This document shows positions 48,618 to 59,690 of a DNA stretch of 64,000 bases, one piece after another. The stretch is from positions 1-64,000 of the forward strand of contig JAPOYV010000010.1 of NCBI GenBank assembly GCA_026706385.1, in the 5' to 3' direction. The position numbers and the translations under genes are program-made. The notes beneath the pieces are model-generated. The model ran no database searches, was not told where the DNA came from, and was given only the letters and a program-made list of their open reading frames with translations. The DNA comes from Gammaproteobacteria bacterium (lineage in GTDB: Bacteria; Pseudomonadota; Gammaproteobacteria; Pseudomonadales; Azotimanducaceae). Every line of letters begins with the position of its first letter. Position 1 is the stretch's first letter.

Positions 48618-50306
48618 ATGTATAGCACATCGAAAGCGATCCTAGCCCTCGCCGTCGCGACATTCACCGCACCAGCCGTTGGGGGCGTGGCGGAAGGCGC
48701 AAACGGCGTTGTCGCGTCGCGCTCGCCCTTGGCGTCGCAAGTCGGCATCGAAGTGATGAAGGCGGGCGGAAACGCCATCGACGCCGCCGTCGCGGTCGGC
48801 TTCGCGCTAGCCGTGACCTACCCCTCAGCCGGCAATCTCGGCGGTGGCGGCTTCATGGTGGTCCGCCTCGCCAACGGCGACGTCATCGCCAACGACCACC
48901 GCGAGACGGCACCGGCGCAGGCCAGCCGGGACATGTACCTCGATGAAGACGGCGAACTGGTGGCCGGGCTGTCGACGGCGTCACATCTCGCCGTTGGCGT
49001 CCCCGGCACCGTCGCCGGGCTCCTCGATGCGCTCGCCGCGTACGGGACGCTGCCCCGGGAGGCGGTCCTGGCCCCGGCCGTGAAGCTCGCCAAGGACGGG
49101 TTTCCATTGCCCGCCGACCTGGCCGCGCAATTCGAGCGCCTGCGCGAGCGGTTCGCCCGGTATCCAGCCAGCCTGCGCCAGTTCACCAAGCCCGGCGACA
49201 AGCCATACCAAGTCGGCGATACGTTTCGACAGGCAGACCTCGCCGCCACACTCGAACGGATCGCCAAGAACGGCCGCGCGAGCTTCTACGGCGGTCGGAA
49301 TGCCGACCTCATCGTCGCCGAAATGCACCGGGGCAACGGCCTCATCACGCACCAGGACCTGATGACGTACCGGTCGGTTTGGCGGGCACCGATCCGCGCC
49401 ACGTACCGGGGCTACGAGATCCTGTCGATGCCGCCACCGTCGTCCGGTGGGGCGCTGCTGGCGCAAATGCTCAACATGCTCGAGCCCTTCGACATCGGCG
49501 CCATGGGCTTCGGCGAGCCCGCCACGGTTCATCTCATGGTCGAGGCCGAACGACGCGCCTACGCCGACCGCGCCGAACACCTCGGCGACCCCGACTTCTA
49601 CGACGTGCCGCTCGCCATGTTGACCGCCAAGGACTACGCCCGCGAGCGCTTCAGCGATTTCGACCCGGATCTTGCGACGCGCTCGGAGTTGATCGGCGCC
49701 GGCACCCTTTGGCCGGAGGAGAGTCCCGAGACGACCCATGTTTCCGTCATCGACCGCGCCGGCAACGCCGTGGCCTATACGACCACGCTCAACCACGGTT
49801 ACGGCAGCAAGATCGTCGTCGACGGCGCCGGGTTCCTGCTCAACAACGAAATGGACGACTTCTCGGCCAAGGAGAACACCGCCAATACCTACGGCTTGAT
49901 CGGCCGCGAGGCCAATGCCATCGGTCCGCGCAAGCGGATGCTGAGCTCGATGACGCCGACGATCGTGCTGAAGGACGGCGAAGTGTTCTTCGTTACCGGG
50001 TCACCCGGCGGCAGCACGATCATCACCACCGTGCTGCAGGTGGTCGTCAACGTCATCGACCACGGCATGGATCTCGGCGAAGCCGTTGCGGCACCCCGTT
50101 TCCACCATCAATGGCTTCCGGATCGCGTGGTCTTCGAGCAAGGTGCGCTGTCGTCGGAGGCACAATCGACGCTAGTTGGGCTCGGCCACGTCAACCTGGC
50201 CGAGATCGCCTTCCGGATCGGCGATGCCAACTCCGCCGTGCACATCGGCGATACGCTGATCGGCGTCGCCGATCCGCGCAACCCGGGTGGCGCAGCCGGC
50301 TTCTAG
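48618..50306 (+). CDS. ggt: gamma-glutamyltransferase
   Basis: A periplasmic enzyme that cleaves glutathione and gamma-glutamyl compounds. ATG 48618 gives a signal peptide ([20 protein letters not shown]). The proenzyme (562 aa) is self-cleaved before the Thr in [15 protein letters not shown] to give large and small subunits. [19 protein letters not shown] and [12 protein letters not shown] are conserved. An ATG at 48579 would add 13 residues and is less likely. It is followed by the acnA promoter region. Confidence 0.93.
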   Translation: MYSTSKAILALAVATFTAPAVGGVAEGANGVVASRSPLASQVGIEVMKAGGNAIDAAVAVGFALAVTYPSAGNLGGGGFMVVRLANGDVIANDHRETAPAQASRDMYLDEDGELVAGLSTASHLAVGVPGTVAGLLDALAAYGTLPREAVLAPAVKLAKDGFPLPADLAAQFERLRERFARYPASLRQFTKPGDKPYQVGDTFRQADLAATLERIAKNGRASFYGGRNADLIVAEMHRGNGLITHQDLMTYRSVWRAPIRATYRGYEILSMPPPSSGGALLAQMLNMLEPFDIGAMGFGEPATVHLMVEAERRAYADRAEHLGDPDFYDVPLAMLTAKDYARERFSDFDPDLATRSELIGAGTLWPEESPETTHVSVIDRAGNAVAYTTTLNHGYGSKIVVDGAGFLLNNEMDDFSAKENTANTYGLIGREANAIGPRKRMLSSMTPTIVLKDGEVFFVTGSPGGSTIITTVLQVVVNVIDHGMDLGEAVAAPRFHHQWLPDRVVFEQGALSSEAQSTLVGLGHVNLAEIAFRIGDANSAVHIGDTLIGVADPRNPGGAAGF

Positions 50307-50341
50307 GGCGAATGGGCGGGATGAGCACAATACCGAGCGTG

Positions 50342-50347
50342 TAAGAT
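50342..50347 (+). promoter_or_regulatory. -10-like TAAGAT upstream of acnA
   Basis: TAAGATACGCGCCCC closely resembles the rrn promoter -10 region (TAAGATACGGCCCCC on the minus strand at 1024). It lies 27 bases before the acnA ATG. No good -35 accompanies it. Confidence 0.35.
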
Positions 50348-50373
50348 ACGCGCCCCGCCCGGACGGAGCCCCG

Positions 50374-53045
<2,672 letters not shown>

Positions 53046-53049
<4 letters not shown>

Positions 53050-53729
53050 AAGAGCCGCGCGAGCGCCCCAGGGCGATCGTCTTCGACATGGACGGCCTCC
53101 TCCTCGACACCGAGCGCCAAGCCCTAGAGGGGTTCCTCCATGCCTGCCGGGCGAACGACATCACGCCGCATCTCCCCACCTACTATCGCTGCATCGGCAC
53201 ACGCTCCCGCGACAGCCGGCAACTGATGATCGACGGTCACGGACCCGAATTCCCCTTCGACGACGTGGTCGCGGCCTGGGGCGACTACTATGCGGCGAAC
53301 TTCAAGCATCGTCCGCCGCCGGTGAAATCTGGTGCCCGCGAGATTCTCGAGGTGGTACGCGGTGCCGGACTGGCCTGCGCCCTGGCGACATCGACGCACG
53401 ACCCCGCCGCCACGGAGCGACTGGCGGCCGTCGGGCTCGACGGCTATTTCGACGTCAAGGTCACGGGCGACCGCATCACCCGGGGCAAGCCCGACCCCGA
53501 GATCTACCGGACCGCCGCGGCCGAACTGGGCGTCGAACCCGTGCGCGCCTGGGCGTTGGAGGATTCGCCGAACGGCGTACGTGCTGCAATCGCCGCGGAA
53601 TACTCGGTGATCCAGGTTCCCGACCTCGTCGAACCCGACGCTCGGGTCCGCGCACTCGGCCACGTCATCCTGCCATCTCTCGAAGCCGCAGCCAGGGTCC
53701 TGCGCGACGCGCTTCGCAACGGCCCATGA
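53046..53729 (+). CDS. HAD-superfamily hydrolase (beta-phosphoglucomutase-like)
   Basis: A 227-residue phosphatase-type protein. Motif [12 protein letters not shown] carries the nucleophile Asp, motif II is ATSTHD, motif III is the KPDPEIY lysine, and motif [10 protein letters not shown]. The GTG start overlaps the acnA stop, so it is translationally coupled. The substrate is unknown; the subgroup includes phosphoglycolate phosphatases and phosphoglucomutases. Confidence 0.88.
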
Positions 53730-54373
53730 GCAAGGCCTTCGAAAGCGTTTTCGACGTGGAACGTCCCGTGCACGCCGTCTGGGAGGCCTGCCGATTGCCC
53801 ACGGACGACGCACACCCGGGTTGTCGGATCCCGGGGTTCCCGTCCCTCGACGGCCAGCCGGGCTGCGCCGCGACGGTCATCGACTCAGCACCTCAGCAAC
53901 TCCTGCGCGTGCGCAAGGACGACGAGCCTTGCGCCGGCACCGAGATCGTGATCCAAGTCTCGCCGGCGACCGCGGGCGGCTGGCCGACCCGCGTCAGCGT
54001 CCGTCAGTCCGGCTTCGCGCCCTGGCTGCTCGCCGCCGGCGACGTCGTCGAAGCCCATTGGCGACACATCGTCGCGGACTTCCACTTGTATCTTGTCCAC
54101 GAGGTCACGGTGCCCGGCACGGTGTGGGGAGAGATCGGCGCCGCGCTGCGGCAAACGCCCATCGGGCTCGAAATCGCCAATCTCACCGACGGCGGCCTGG
54201 CGCGCCGTTGCGGCATGCAGTGCGGGGACGTGCTGCTGACCATGGCCGGCATCCGGATCCAGACCATCGAGCAACTGTGGACGGTGTTGGCATTCGTGGA
54301 TTCCCGTCGCGAAACGGCGATCGCCTGGGTGCGCGACGGGCGCCGGATGACCGCGAACAGCGTGCCGGGCTGA
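53726..54373 (+). CDS. SRPBCC-like domain fused to a PDZ domain
   Basis: A 215-residue protein without a signal peptide. Residues about 1-130 look like an SRPBCC/AHSA1 ligand-binding fold (SVFDVERPVHAVWEACRLP start, PWLLAAGDVVEAHWRHIVADF end). Residues about 140-210 form a PDZ domain (GLEIANLTDGGLARRCGMQCGD, IRIQTIEQLWTVL). PDZ domains usually occur in exported proteins, so a cytoplasmic SRPBCC-PDZ fusion is unusual. The ATG overlaps the HAD stop (ATGA), which makes it the third gene of an acnA operon. Function unknown. Confidence 0.75.
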   Translation: MSKAFESVFDVERPVHAVWEACRLPTDDAHPGCRIPGFPSLDGQPGCAATVIDSAPQQLLRVRKDDEPCAGTEIVIQVSPATAGGWPTRVSVRQSGFAPWLLAAGDVVEAHWRHIVADFHLYLVHEVTVPGTVWGEIGAALRQTPIGLEIANLTDGGLARRCGMQCGDVLLTMAGIRIQTIEQLWTVLAFVDSRRETAIAWVRDGRRMTANSVPG

Positions 54374-54377
54374 CGCG

Positions 54378-54815
54378 TCAGCCAGACGATCGGCGGAACA
54401 GCGGCAGCACCACGCCGTCGCCCACATCCTCGAAGACCACCTCGACCGCCATGCCGATCTCGATCTCGTCCGGGGGCACATCGACCAGGTTGGTCGTCAG
54501 GTGCGGCCCTTCGGCCAGGACCACCTCCACCGTGGCCATGGGCGTATAGCCGGTGAGCGCCGGGTGGACGGCCTGATGCGTCACCACGTACGAGTACACC
54601 TCGGCCTTGCCGCTCATCGTCTGCCATTCGAAATCGACGCCCTGGCATTGTCGACACATCGCGCGCGGGGGATGGGCCAGGGCGCCGCATGACGTGCAGC
54701 GCTGGATCGCAAGCTGCCCGGCACGCAAGGCCACGAAGAACGGCTCGGCTTCCTCCGCAGGCTCCGGCACCGGCAGGTCCGGCGGACGCTCGAATCGCCA
54801 CGGGCCGCCGCTCAC
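54378..54815 (-). CDS. DUF35 zinc-ribbon/OB-fold protein
   Basis: A 145-residue acyl-CoA-associated protein. The rubredoxin-like zinc ribbon is CTSCG and CRQC (about residues 39-56), followed by an OB-fold (YSYVVTHQAVHPALTGYTP). DUF35 proteins form complexes with thiolase-fold enzymes, for example ChsH2 with Ltp2 in steroid side-chain removal. The preceding gene is such a thiolase and overlaps it by ATGA, which supports a complex. Confidence 0.88.
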   Translation of the reverse strand: MSGGPWRFERPPDLPVPEPAEEAEPFFVALRAGQLAIQRCTSCGALAHPPRAMCRQCQGVDFEWQTMSGKAEVYSYVVTHQAVHPALTGYTPMATVEVVLAEGPHLTTNLVDVPPDEIEIGMAVEVVFEDVGDGVVLPLFRRSSG

Positions 54816-55942
54816 TGTTCGCCACGCTCCAAGATGACCGCCCCCGTGCCGATGCCCGTGTCGCAGAACGAGAAACCGACGTCAGCCACCTGCGCCGTCG
54901 ACTCGCCGCGAACCTGGCGGGTCGCTTCGATCAGGTGGTTCATACCCTGCATGTAGGCCTCGGAGAGATGCCCGCCCGACGTGTTCACCGGCATTCGGCC
55001 GTCGAAGGCGGTGCCTCCTTCCTCCACCAAGCGGCCCGCATCGGCGACGAAGCCGTAATCCTCGAGCGCGAACAAGACGAACGGGCCGAAGTGGTCGTAG
55101 ATCTGGATCACGTCGATGTCGTCCCGTTCGATACCCGCCATGGCGAACAACCGGTTGGCGATGCGTGCGGCCGGCGACCCGACCCCGGGGCCAGCCTGGG
55201 CCGCCGCGCGGATCAACGCTACCGGGCGACCGCTCCGCCGAGCGCGGTCCGCGGACGTGAGGACCAATGCGCCGCCACCGTCGGTCTCCAGGCAGCAGTC
55301 GAACAGGTGGAACGGATCGATGATGAGGCGCGATGCCTGGTGCTCCTCCAAGGTCAGCGGGCGATCGTGGAACGTCGCCCGGGGGTTGCGGTTCGCATGG
55401 GCGCGCTGGGCCACGGCCTGCATGCCAAAGTGCCGGCTCGTCACGCCAGTTTCGAACATGCGGCGGCGCGTGGCCATGGCCAGGCCGTGTTGCGGGGTGA
55501 GTAGGCCGTAGGGTTCGCTGAACGCGCCGCCGCCCCGGCCACGTTGCCCGGTCACGTCGCCGCGCCCGTAGCGCCTACCCGAGCGCCCGTTGACACCCCG
55601 GTAGATCACGATGACGTTGGCGAGGCCGGCGTGGATCGCCGCCGCGGCATGGGCGACCAAGGCGCCGCCGACGTTTCCGGCTTGGTTGATTTCGCCCCAC
55701 CAAGCGAGGTCCGGGATGCCGAGATTGGCGGCGACCTCGGCTTCGGTGCTGGTGTCCACCCACCACTTCATCAGTCCGTCGACCTCGCCCGGCTCGACGC
55801 CCGCATCGGCAAGCGCAGCGGTGATCGCCTCCAGGGCGAGCATGAGTTCGGTGCGTCCGCTGGCGCGGGAGTAGTCCGTCTCGCCAACACCGGCAATCGC
55901 GACGGAATTCGAAAAGCCCCCGATGTCTCTATGGCGCGTCAT
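54812..55942 (-). CDS. thiolase-fold lipid-transfer protein (Ltp2/SCP-x-like)
   Basis: A 376-residue thiolase-superfamily protein starting SVAIAGVGETDYSRASGRTE. The usual nucleophilic Cys region reads NQAGNVGGALV, with no cysteine, while the C-terminal GGH His block (NTSGGHLSEAYMQGMNHLIE) is kept. This is the pattern of Ltp2-type retro-aldolases rather than true thiolases. It overlaps the DUF35 gene, as expected for a two-protein aldolase. The substrate is likely a branched 3-hydroxyacyl-CoA, by analogy only. Confidence 0.85.
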   Translation of the reverse strand: MTRHRDIGGFSNSVAIAGVGETDYSRASGRTELMLALEAITAALADAGVEPGEVDGLMKWWVDTSTEAEVAANLGIPDLAWWGEINQAGNVGGALVAHAAAAIHAGLANVIVIYRGVNGRSGRRYGRGDVTGQRGRGGGAFSEPYGLLTPQHGLAMATRRRMFETGVTSRHFGMQAVAQRAHANRNPRATFHDRPLTLEEHQASRLIIDPFHLFDCCLETDGGGALVLTSADRARRSGRPVALIRAAAQAGPGVGSPAARIANRLFAMAGIERDDIDVIQIYDHFGPFVLFALEDYGFVADAGRLVEEGGTAFDGRMPVNTSGGHLSEAYMQGMNHLIEATRQVRGESTAQVADVGFSFCDTGIGTGAVILERGEQ

Positions 55943-56370
55943 CGTTGTTGCCTGACGTTGTATCCGGCGACCAGCCAGTTCCCATCCGCTTGCTGCTGCA
56001 TGTGGACCGTCTCGAAGATGGTGCCGTTCTGCCAATACGAGTCGTAGACCACAGCCGCGTAGAGTCCGGAGGGTGCACCCCAAGGGTTTCGGATGACGCG
56101 AGTCACGTTCTGCTCGCGAGACTTGAAGGCACCCAGCGGATCGCGGTAGCCGGCGGCCTTCGTGACCCAGGTCTCGCGACTCTCCGTATCTCGGAACAGT
56201 TGCGCCGCCGCGTCCCAGCAGCGCTCGTACTCCTCGGCATCCATGAGCGCAAGCCAAGGCTCCGCGGCGGCCGTAGCGGCTCTTTCCGCCGCCGGGTTGG
56301 ACTCCGCGCAGCCGCCGACCAGCACCACCGCGAAAGCCGCGAACAGGCACGCACCGCGCGTTCCGGACAT
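55939..56370 (-). CDS. DUF4019 lipoprotein
   Basis: A 143-residue lipoprotein: signal peptide with lipobox VGGC (about Cys21), then AAEPWLALMDAEEYERCWDAAAQLF, ETWVTKAAGYRDPLG and SREQNVTRV, the DUF4019 pattern. Function is unknown. ATG 56370 is chosen because it follows the amidohydrolase stop by 10 bases; an in-frame ATG at 56394 overlaps that stop. The end overlaps the thiolase start (ATGA). A lipoprotein in the middle of a CoA-dependent catabolic operon is unexpected. Confidence 0.82.
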   Translation of the reverse strand: MSGTRGACLFAAFAVVLVGGCAESNPAAERAATAAAEPWLALMDAEEYERCWDAAAQLFRDTESRETWVTKAAGYRDPLGAFKSREQNVTRVIRNPWGAPSGLYAAVVYDSYWQNGTIFETVHMQQQADGNWLVAGYNVRQQR

Positions 56371-56380
56371 CGACCGCCCG

Positions 56381-57520
56381 TCAATCCAAACCATAAAACC
56401 GTATCACGTTCTCCCCGAGGACCTTGCGCTGCGCCTCGGTCGGCAGAGCCCGGATGCTCTCCCGCATTTCCTTGACAACGCCGAAGGAGGCGTCGATGTG
56501 CGGATAGTCCGATGCCCAGGTGACGCTGTCCGCACCGATGTGGTTCACCACCTCGGTCGTCATGCCTTCGTCCGGGTCCATGGAGATCAGGCATTGACGG
56601 TAGAAGTACTCGCTCGGCTTCAAGCGGAACGGGGCGGCACGGCGCATCACCTCCGACTTGTGGTCGAGGCGGTCCAGCCACGCCGAGATCCAGTTGCCGC
56701 CGGCTTCGAGCACGGAGCATTTCAGACGGGGATAGCGCTCGAACATCCCGGCGCTGATCATCGCCGTGAAGGCGGCCATCACGTCGATGGCCAGGAATGC
56801 GAAGAAGAACAGCGCCGCTCCCGCGTTGGGCTCCGGCATGTGGTGGAAGGCGTTCTGTTCGCGAACCACGACGTGGAAGCCGATCGGCATGTCGAGATCC
56901 TGGACGGTCGCCCAGAACCGATCGTAGACGGGATCCGTTAAGCGGCGACCGTTGCGGGCCGGCGCGTCCGGCGACAGGTAGACGCCGACGCAACCCGCCT
57001 TGCGCGCCCGGATCACCTCGTCAACGGCACCGTCGGGGTCGATCAACGAGATATGTGCCACCGGGTAGAGCCGGCGCGGGGAGTGCGCGCAGAAATCGAC
57101 GATCCAGCGGTTGTACGCCCGGGCATAGGCCGTCGCCAATTCGGGATCGTCCACGTTGCCTTCCCAACAGATGCCGATCGTGGGATACAGCAGGACGCGG
57201 TCGATGCCTTCCGCGTCGAGAACCTTGATGCGCTCGGCCGGATCGTACGAACCCGGTGGCGACCCATCCTCGTAGGTGTATTCGCGCGTCAGGCTGCCAA
57301 GCTGACCCGGCTCGAGTTCGATCCCCCCGAGCGTCCCGAGGTTGCCGCGCAGCAGTTCCATCGGCTTGTTGTCGAACCACAGACGCTCGAGCCCGGTGTC
57401 GTCCCTGGCGATGCGGATCGCGCGGTCCCGGAACGCCGGATCGATGTACCGCTGCCATGTGTCGGCTGGCTCGAGGACATGGCCGTCGGAGTCGACGACG
57501 TCCATCGGTCGGCTTTCCAT
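56381..57520 (-). CDS. amidohydrolase family 2 (ACMSD-like) protein
   Basis: A 379-residue TIM-barrel metal enzyme of the ACMSD/gamma-resorcylate decarboxylase group. DSDGHVLEP at the N-terminus stands for the family's DxHxH-like metal site (only one His is kept). FHVVVREQNAFHH and WASDYPHIDASF carry later metal and catalytic residues. GAGGAG lies 7 bases before ATG 57520. It heads the operon with a DUF4019 lipoprotein, an Ltp2-like thiolase and DUF35. It may decarboxylate or hydrolyse the acid released by that pathway. Confidence 0.87.
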   Translation of the reverse strand: MESRPMDVVDSDGHVLEPADTWQRYIDPAFRDRAIRIARDDTGLERLWFDNKPMELLRGNLGTLGGIELEPGQLGSLTREYTYEDGSPPGSYDPAERIKVLDAEGIDRVLLYPTIGICWEGNVDDPELATAYARAYNRWIVDFCAHSPRRLYPVAHISLIDPDGAVDEVIRARKAGCVGVYLSPDAPARNGRRLTDPVYDRFWATVQDLDMPIGFHVVVREQNAFHHMPEPNAGAALFFFAFLAIDVMAAFTAMISAGMFERYPRLKCSVLEAGGNWISAWLDRLDHKSEVMRRAAPFRLKPSEYFYRQCLISMDPDEGMTTEVVNHIGADSVTWASDYPHIDASFGVVKEMRESIRALPTEAQRKVLGENVIRFYGLD

Positions 57521-57609
57521 GGGGACTCCTCGTTGTGTGGCGGGGCGGCCATTGTAATGACTCCGCGCCCGCCTGCGGTCAGTCGGTGTCAGCAACCGCA
57601 GAAGTAGGC

Positions 57610-57638
57610 TTGACCCATTTTACAAGTGTAAATATACT
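57610..57638 (+). promoter_or_regulatory. hicBA promoter with palindromic operator
   Basis: TTGACC (57610-57615), a 17-base spacer and TATACT (57633-57638) form a strong promoter 32 bases before hicB. The spacer contains the palindrome TTTACA-AG-TGTAAA (57619-57632). A repressor bound there would block RNA polymerase. HicB proteins often autorepress, so HicB is the likely ligand. The AT-rich composition stands out from the neighbours. Confidence 0.75.
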
Positions 57639-57670
57639 GTACCCATCATTACCAATTGTTGAAAAGCGCC

Positions 57671-58186
57671 ATGGCCATTCACGAAGAGGTACTCGCCGCT
57701 GCTCGCCGGCTCTGCCAAGCGCGAGGATCTTGGACATTTTCGCCGTCCGACATCGTCGGTGCCCTTCCGCACCTCAATGAACGGTCCGTGCGAACCCATG
57801 TTGTGAGCCGGTGCTGCGCCAACGCTCCGAGCCACCATGCGCATCGCTGGGCGTACTTCCAACGCCTCGAGCGCGGCCTCTACGAGATCCGCGCCGGCTA
57901 CCGCGACGCCGACCCCTTGCAGGTCGCCGACACTCCAGCCACCTACGAGCTTGCGACCGTGACACCGCGCCAGTCCATTCACGCGGTTGTGGTCGAAAGC
58001 GAAGGGCTCTACGTGGCGGAGTGCTTAGAGATCGCCATCGTCACGCAAGGGGCAACCTTGGACGAGACGCTCGCCCAGCTACGCGAGGCTGTCATCCTCT
58101 ACATGGCCGACGAGGATCCGCGCACGGTAGGCGTCGTTCCTAAGCCGCGTCTGCAGGTGACACTGGAAGTCGCGACAGGCTGCTAG
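57671..58186 (+). CDS. hicB: HicB-family antitoxin with N-terminal winged-helix-like domain
   Basis: A 171-residue protein. Residues about 75-165 form the HicB partial-RNase-H fold (SIHAVVVESEGLYVAECLEIAIVTQG, TLDETLAQLREAVILYM). Residues 1-72 form an extra domain resembling a small winged helix (WTFSPSDIVGALPHLNERSVRTHVVSR), a type I know from DUF7669-like domains. ATG 57671 is chosen over an upstream TTG. It lies directly before a HicA gene. The N-terminal domain probably supplies DNA binding, which in many HicBs comes from a C-terminal HTH instead. Confidence 0.82.
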   Translation: MAIHEEVLAAARRLCQARGSWTFSPSDIVGALPHLNERSVRTHVVSRCCANAPSHHAHRWAYFQRLERGLYEIRAGYRDADPLQVADTPATYELATVTPRQSIHAVVVESEGLYVAECLEIAIVTQGATLDETLAQLREAVILYMADEDPRTVGVVPKPRLQVTLEVATGC

Positions 58187-58314
58187 CCATGCGCCATCGA
58201 AAGAACCCTTGGCTAGCGCGGCTACGCCCATCCAGAAACCCGCCAAGGCCCGACGGCCAGGAACTTTGCTCAAACTGCACAGATGAACCGCGGTCGAGAA
58301 AAACCGCTAGGACC

Positions 58315-58560
58315 ATGCCGCGGCTAAGGCGGCTCGGCGCCCGAGATGCCCTGCGGGTGCTGCATGAGTTCGGTTTCGAGGTCGTGTCCATACGGGGCAG
58401 CCATGCGAAGGTCGTGCGGATCGGCATGGACGGGCGGAAGGAAATCCTTGTCGTCCCCGTCAACAGACAACTGGCGTTGGGCACCCTGCACGCCATCTAC
58501 CGTCAGGCATGCCGCTTCATTCCGGAAGATCTTCTGCGGCCCCATTTCTTCACCGACTGA
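58315..58560 (+). CDS. hicA: HicA-family mRNA interferase toxin
   Basis: An 81-residue double-stranded RNA-binding-fold toxin of the YcfA/HicA family. The FGFEVVSIRGSHAKVVRI block carries the catalytic His, and GTLHAIYRQACRFI is the conserved helix. ATG 58315 gives the usual family length. An in-frame ATG at 58189, 3 bases after hicB, would add 42 unrelated residues; neither has a clear ribosome site. The order hicB-hicA is the reverse of the E. coli arrangement. Confidence 0.82.
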   Translation: MPRLRRLGARDALRVLHEFGFEVVSIRGSHAKVVRIGMDGRKEILVVPVNRQLALGTLHAIYRQACRFIPEDLLRPHFFTD

Positions 58561-58586
58561 CCCACCGGGGGCCGGCTCTGGAGTGC

Positions 58587-58615
58587 TTGACAACCCCTTG
58601 ACGCGCTTCGACAAT
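58587..58615 (+). promoter_or_regulatory. promoter of tRNA-Met (elongator)
   Basis: A consensus TTGACA (58587-58592), a 17-base spacer and GACAAT (58610-58615) are followed by a C/G-rich discriminator, as in stable-RNA promoters. It starts 27 bases after the hicA stop. Confidence 0.75.
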
Positions 58616-58620
58616 CCCGC

Positions 58621-58653
58621 CCCGTCCTAAGGACGGGCTCCGTCCTAAGACGG
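58621..58653 (+). repeat. two CCGTC/GACGG hairpins between hicA and tRNA-Met
   Basis: CCCGTCC-TAA-GGACGGG (58621-58637) and CCGTC-CTAA-GACGG (58640-58653) follow each other. No T-run follows either. They lie just after the predicted start of the tRNA transcript, so they would be in its 5' leader. They may guide tRNA processing or end the hicBA transcript. Confidence 0.6.
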
Positions 58654-58679
58654 GCCGCGTCGGACGGGGCACGGGGCGA

Positions 58680-58756
58680 GGCTGCGTAGCTCAGTTGGTT
58701 AGAGCACAGCATTCATAATGCTGGGGTCGTTGGTTCAAGTCCAACCGCAGCTACCA
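58680..58756 (+). tRNA. elongator tRNA-Met (CAT)
   Basis: A 77-base cloverleaf with encoded CCA. The anticodon loop is TTCATAA on the stem CAGCA/TGCTG, which lacks the three G-C pairs of initiators. The acceptor stem is GGCTGCG/CGCAGCT with a G1-T72 wobble. The body resembles E. coli metT. A tRNA-Ile2 precursor with CAT is less likely given this similarity. Confidence 0.93.
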
Positions 58757-58812
58757 CCGTCCGATAATCGCTCGGTCGCGTAGACGTCACCAACCCGCGA
58801 GAAACCGAACCC

Positions 58813-59226
58813 ATGAAAACCGTGCCCACCAAAGCGAGTGTCGCCGCGTTCCTCGGACAGCTCGACGATGCCAAGCGCCGGGACGCCGAGACCGTCGCCG
58901 CAATCATGGAGGAGGTCACCGGTGCACCGGCCGTGATGTGGGGCAGTTCCATTGTCGGCTTCGGGCGATACCACTACCGCTACGCCAGCGGTCGCGAAGG
59001 GGACTTCTTCGTTGCCGGCTTCGCGCCGCGCAAACGCGCGCTGACCCTTTACATCATGGCCGGCTTCGCCGCGTACGACGCACTCCTTCTGAAGCTCGGC
59101 AAGTTCACCGTCGGCAAGTCCTGCCTATACGTCAAACGGCTCGCAGACGTCGACTTGGCCGTGCTGCGCGAACTCATCGAACAGTCAGCGGCAGCCATCC
59201 GCGACAAGTACCCGGACGAGGCTTGA
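58813..59226 (+). CDS. DUF1801 domain protein
   Basis: A 137-residue cytoplasmic protein with the DUF1801 pattern: VAAFLGQLDDAKRRDAETVAAIMEEVTG, PAVMWGSSIVGFGRYHYRYASGREGDFFVAGFAPRK and LGKFTVGKSCLYVKRLADVD. Some relatives (YdhG, frataxin-like fold) are proposed iron chaperones. Its stop overlaps the TTG start of the next gene (TTGA). Confidence 0.87.
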   Translation: MKTVPTKASVAAFLGQLDDAKRRDAETVAAIMEEVTGAPAVMWGSSIVGFGRYHYRYASGREGDFFVAGFAPRKRALTLYIMAGFAAYDALLLKLGKFTVGKSCLYVKRLADVDLAVLRELIEQSAAAIRDKYPDEA

Positions 59227-59678
59227 CCGAGGCGGCGCACCGCCAGCGCGCGGATATCAACGAAGAGGCTCTGCCCTTCCTGCGGCGACGGATCGTCGAC
59301 ATGCTGCCGGCGCGCCGCGTCACGGCCAAGCTGATTGCAGAGAACATCGCCTTCGGCGCGGCGGTTCTCGGGGCCGGGCACATCGAACTGGTCGACGACG
59401 GCCCCTGGTGGTTCATCGCCAGCGAGTTCAACTGGCTTGGCGCATCGAAGGCGGCCGAAAGCGAGGTCGAACTGTTCGAACGCCTGGTGCCGTTCCCAGA
59501 GCAGTCCCCCACGGGGCACCGCGCCGAGATCTATGTCACGGCGTTCGCCGACCACGCCTACTTCCGCATCGGCGACGTCGTCACCTGGATTCGCGGGGAA
59601 CCGATTGCCGATGGCTTGCCGGATGCCGGCGTGACGCCGCCGTGGTGCAGCAACGTGTTGGCGTTCCGGATGGCCTGA
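59223..59678 (+). CDS. hypothetical protein
   Basis: A 151-residue protein I do not recognise. A TTG start overlapping the DUF1801 stop is chosen because it gives coupled translation and no ATG lies before ALPFLRRRIVDMLP. The protein has no signal peptide or membrane segment. It has an aromatic-rich middle (DDGPWWFIASEFNWLG) and an acidic helix (AAESEVELFERL). It converges with ychF 12 bases away. Confidence 0.65.
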   Translation: MTEAAHRQRADINEEALPFLRRRIVDMLPARRVTAKLIAENIAFGAAVLGAGHIELVDDGPWWFIASEFNWLGASKAAESEVELFERLVPFPEQSPTGHRAEIYVTAFADHAYFRIGDVVTWIRGEPIADGLPDAGVTPPWCSNVLAFRMA

Positions 59679-59690
59679 GGGTTCCGGCCG

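Noticed and set aside
48819-48835. CCCCTCAGCCGGCAATC within ggt resembles the dispersed element
   Set aside because: The match covers about 11 bases and encodes the conserved SAGNLGGGG motif found in all gamma-glutamyltransferases.
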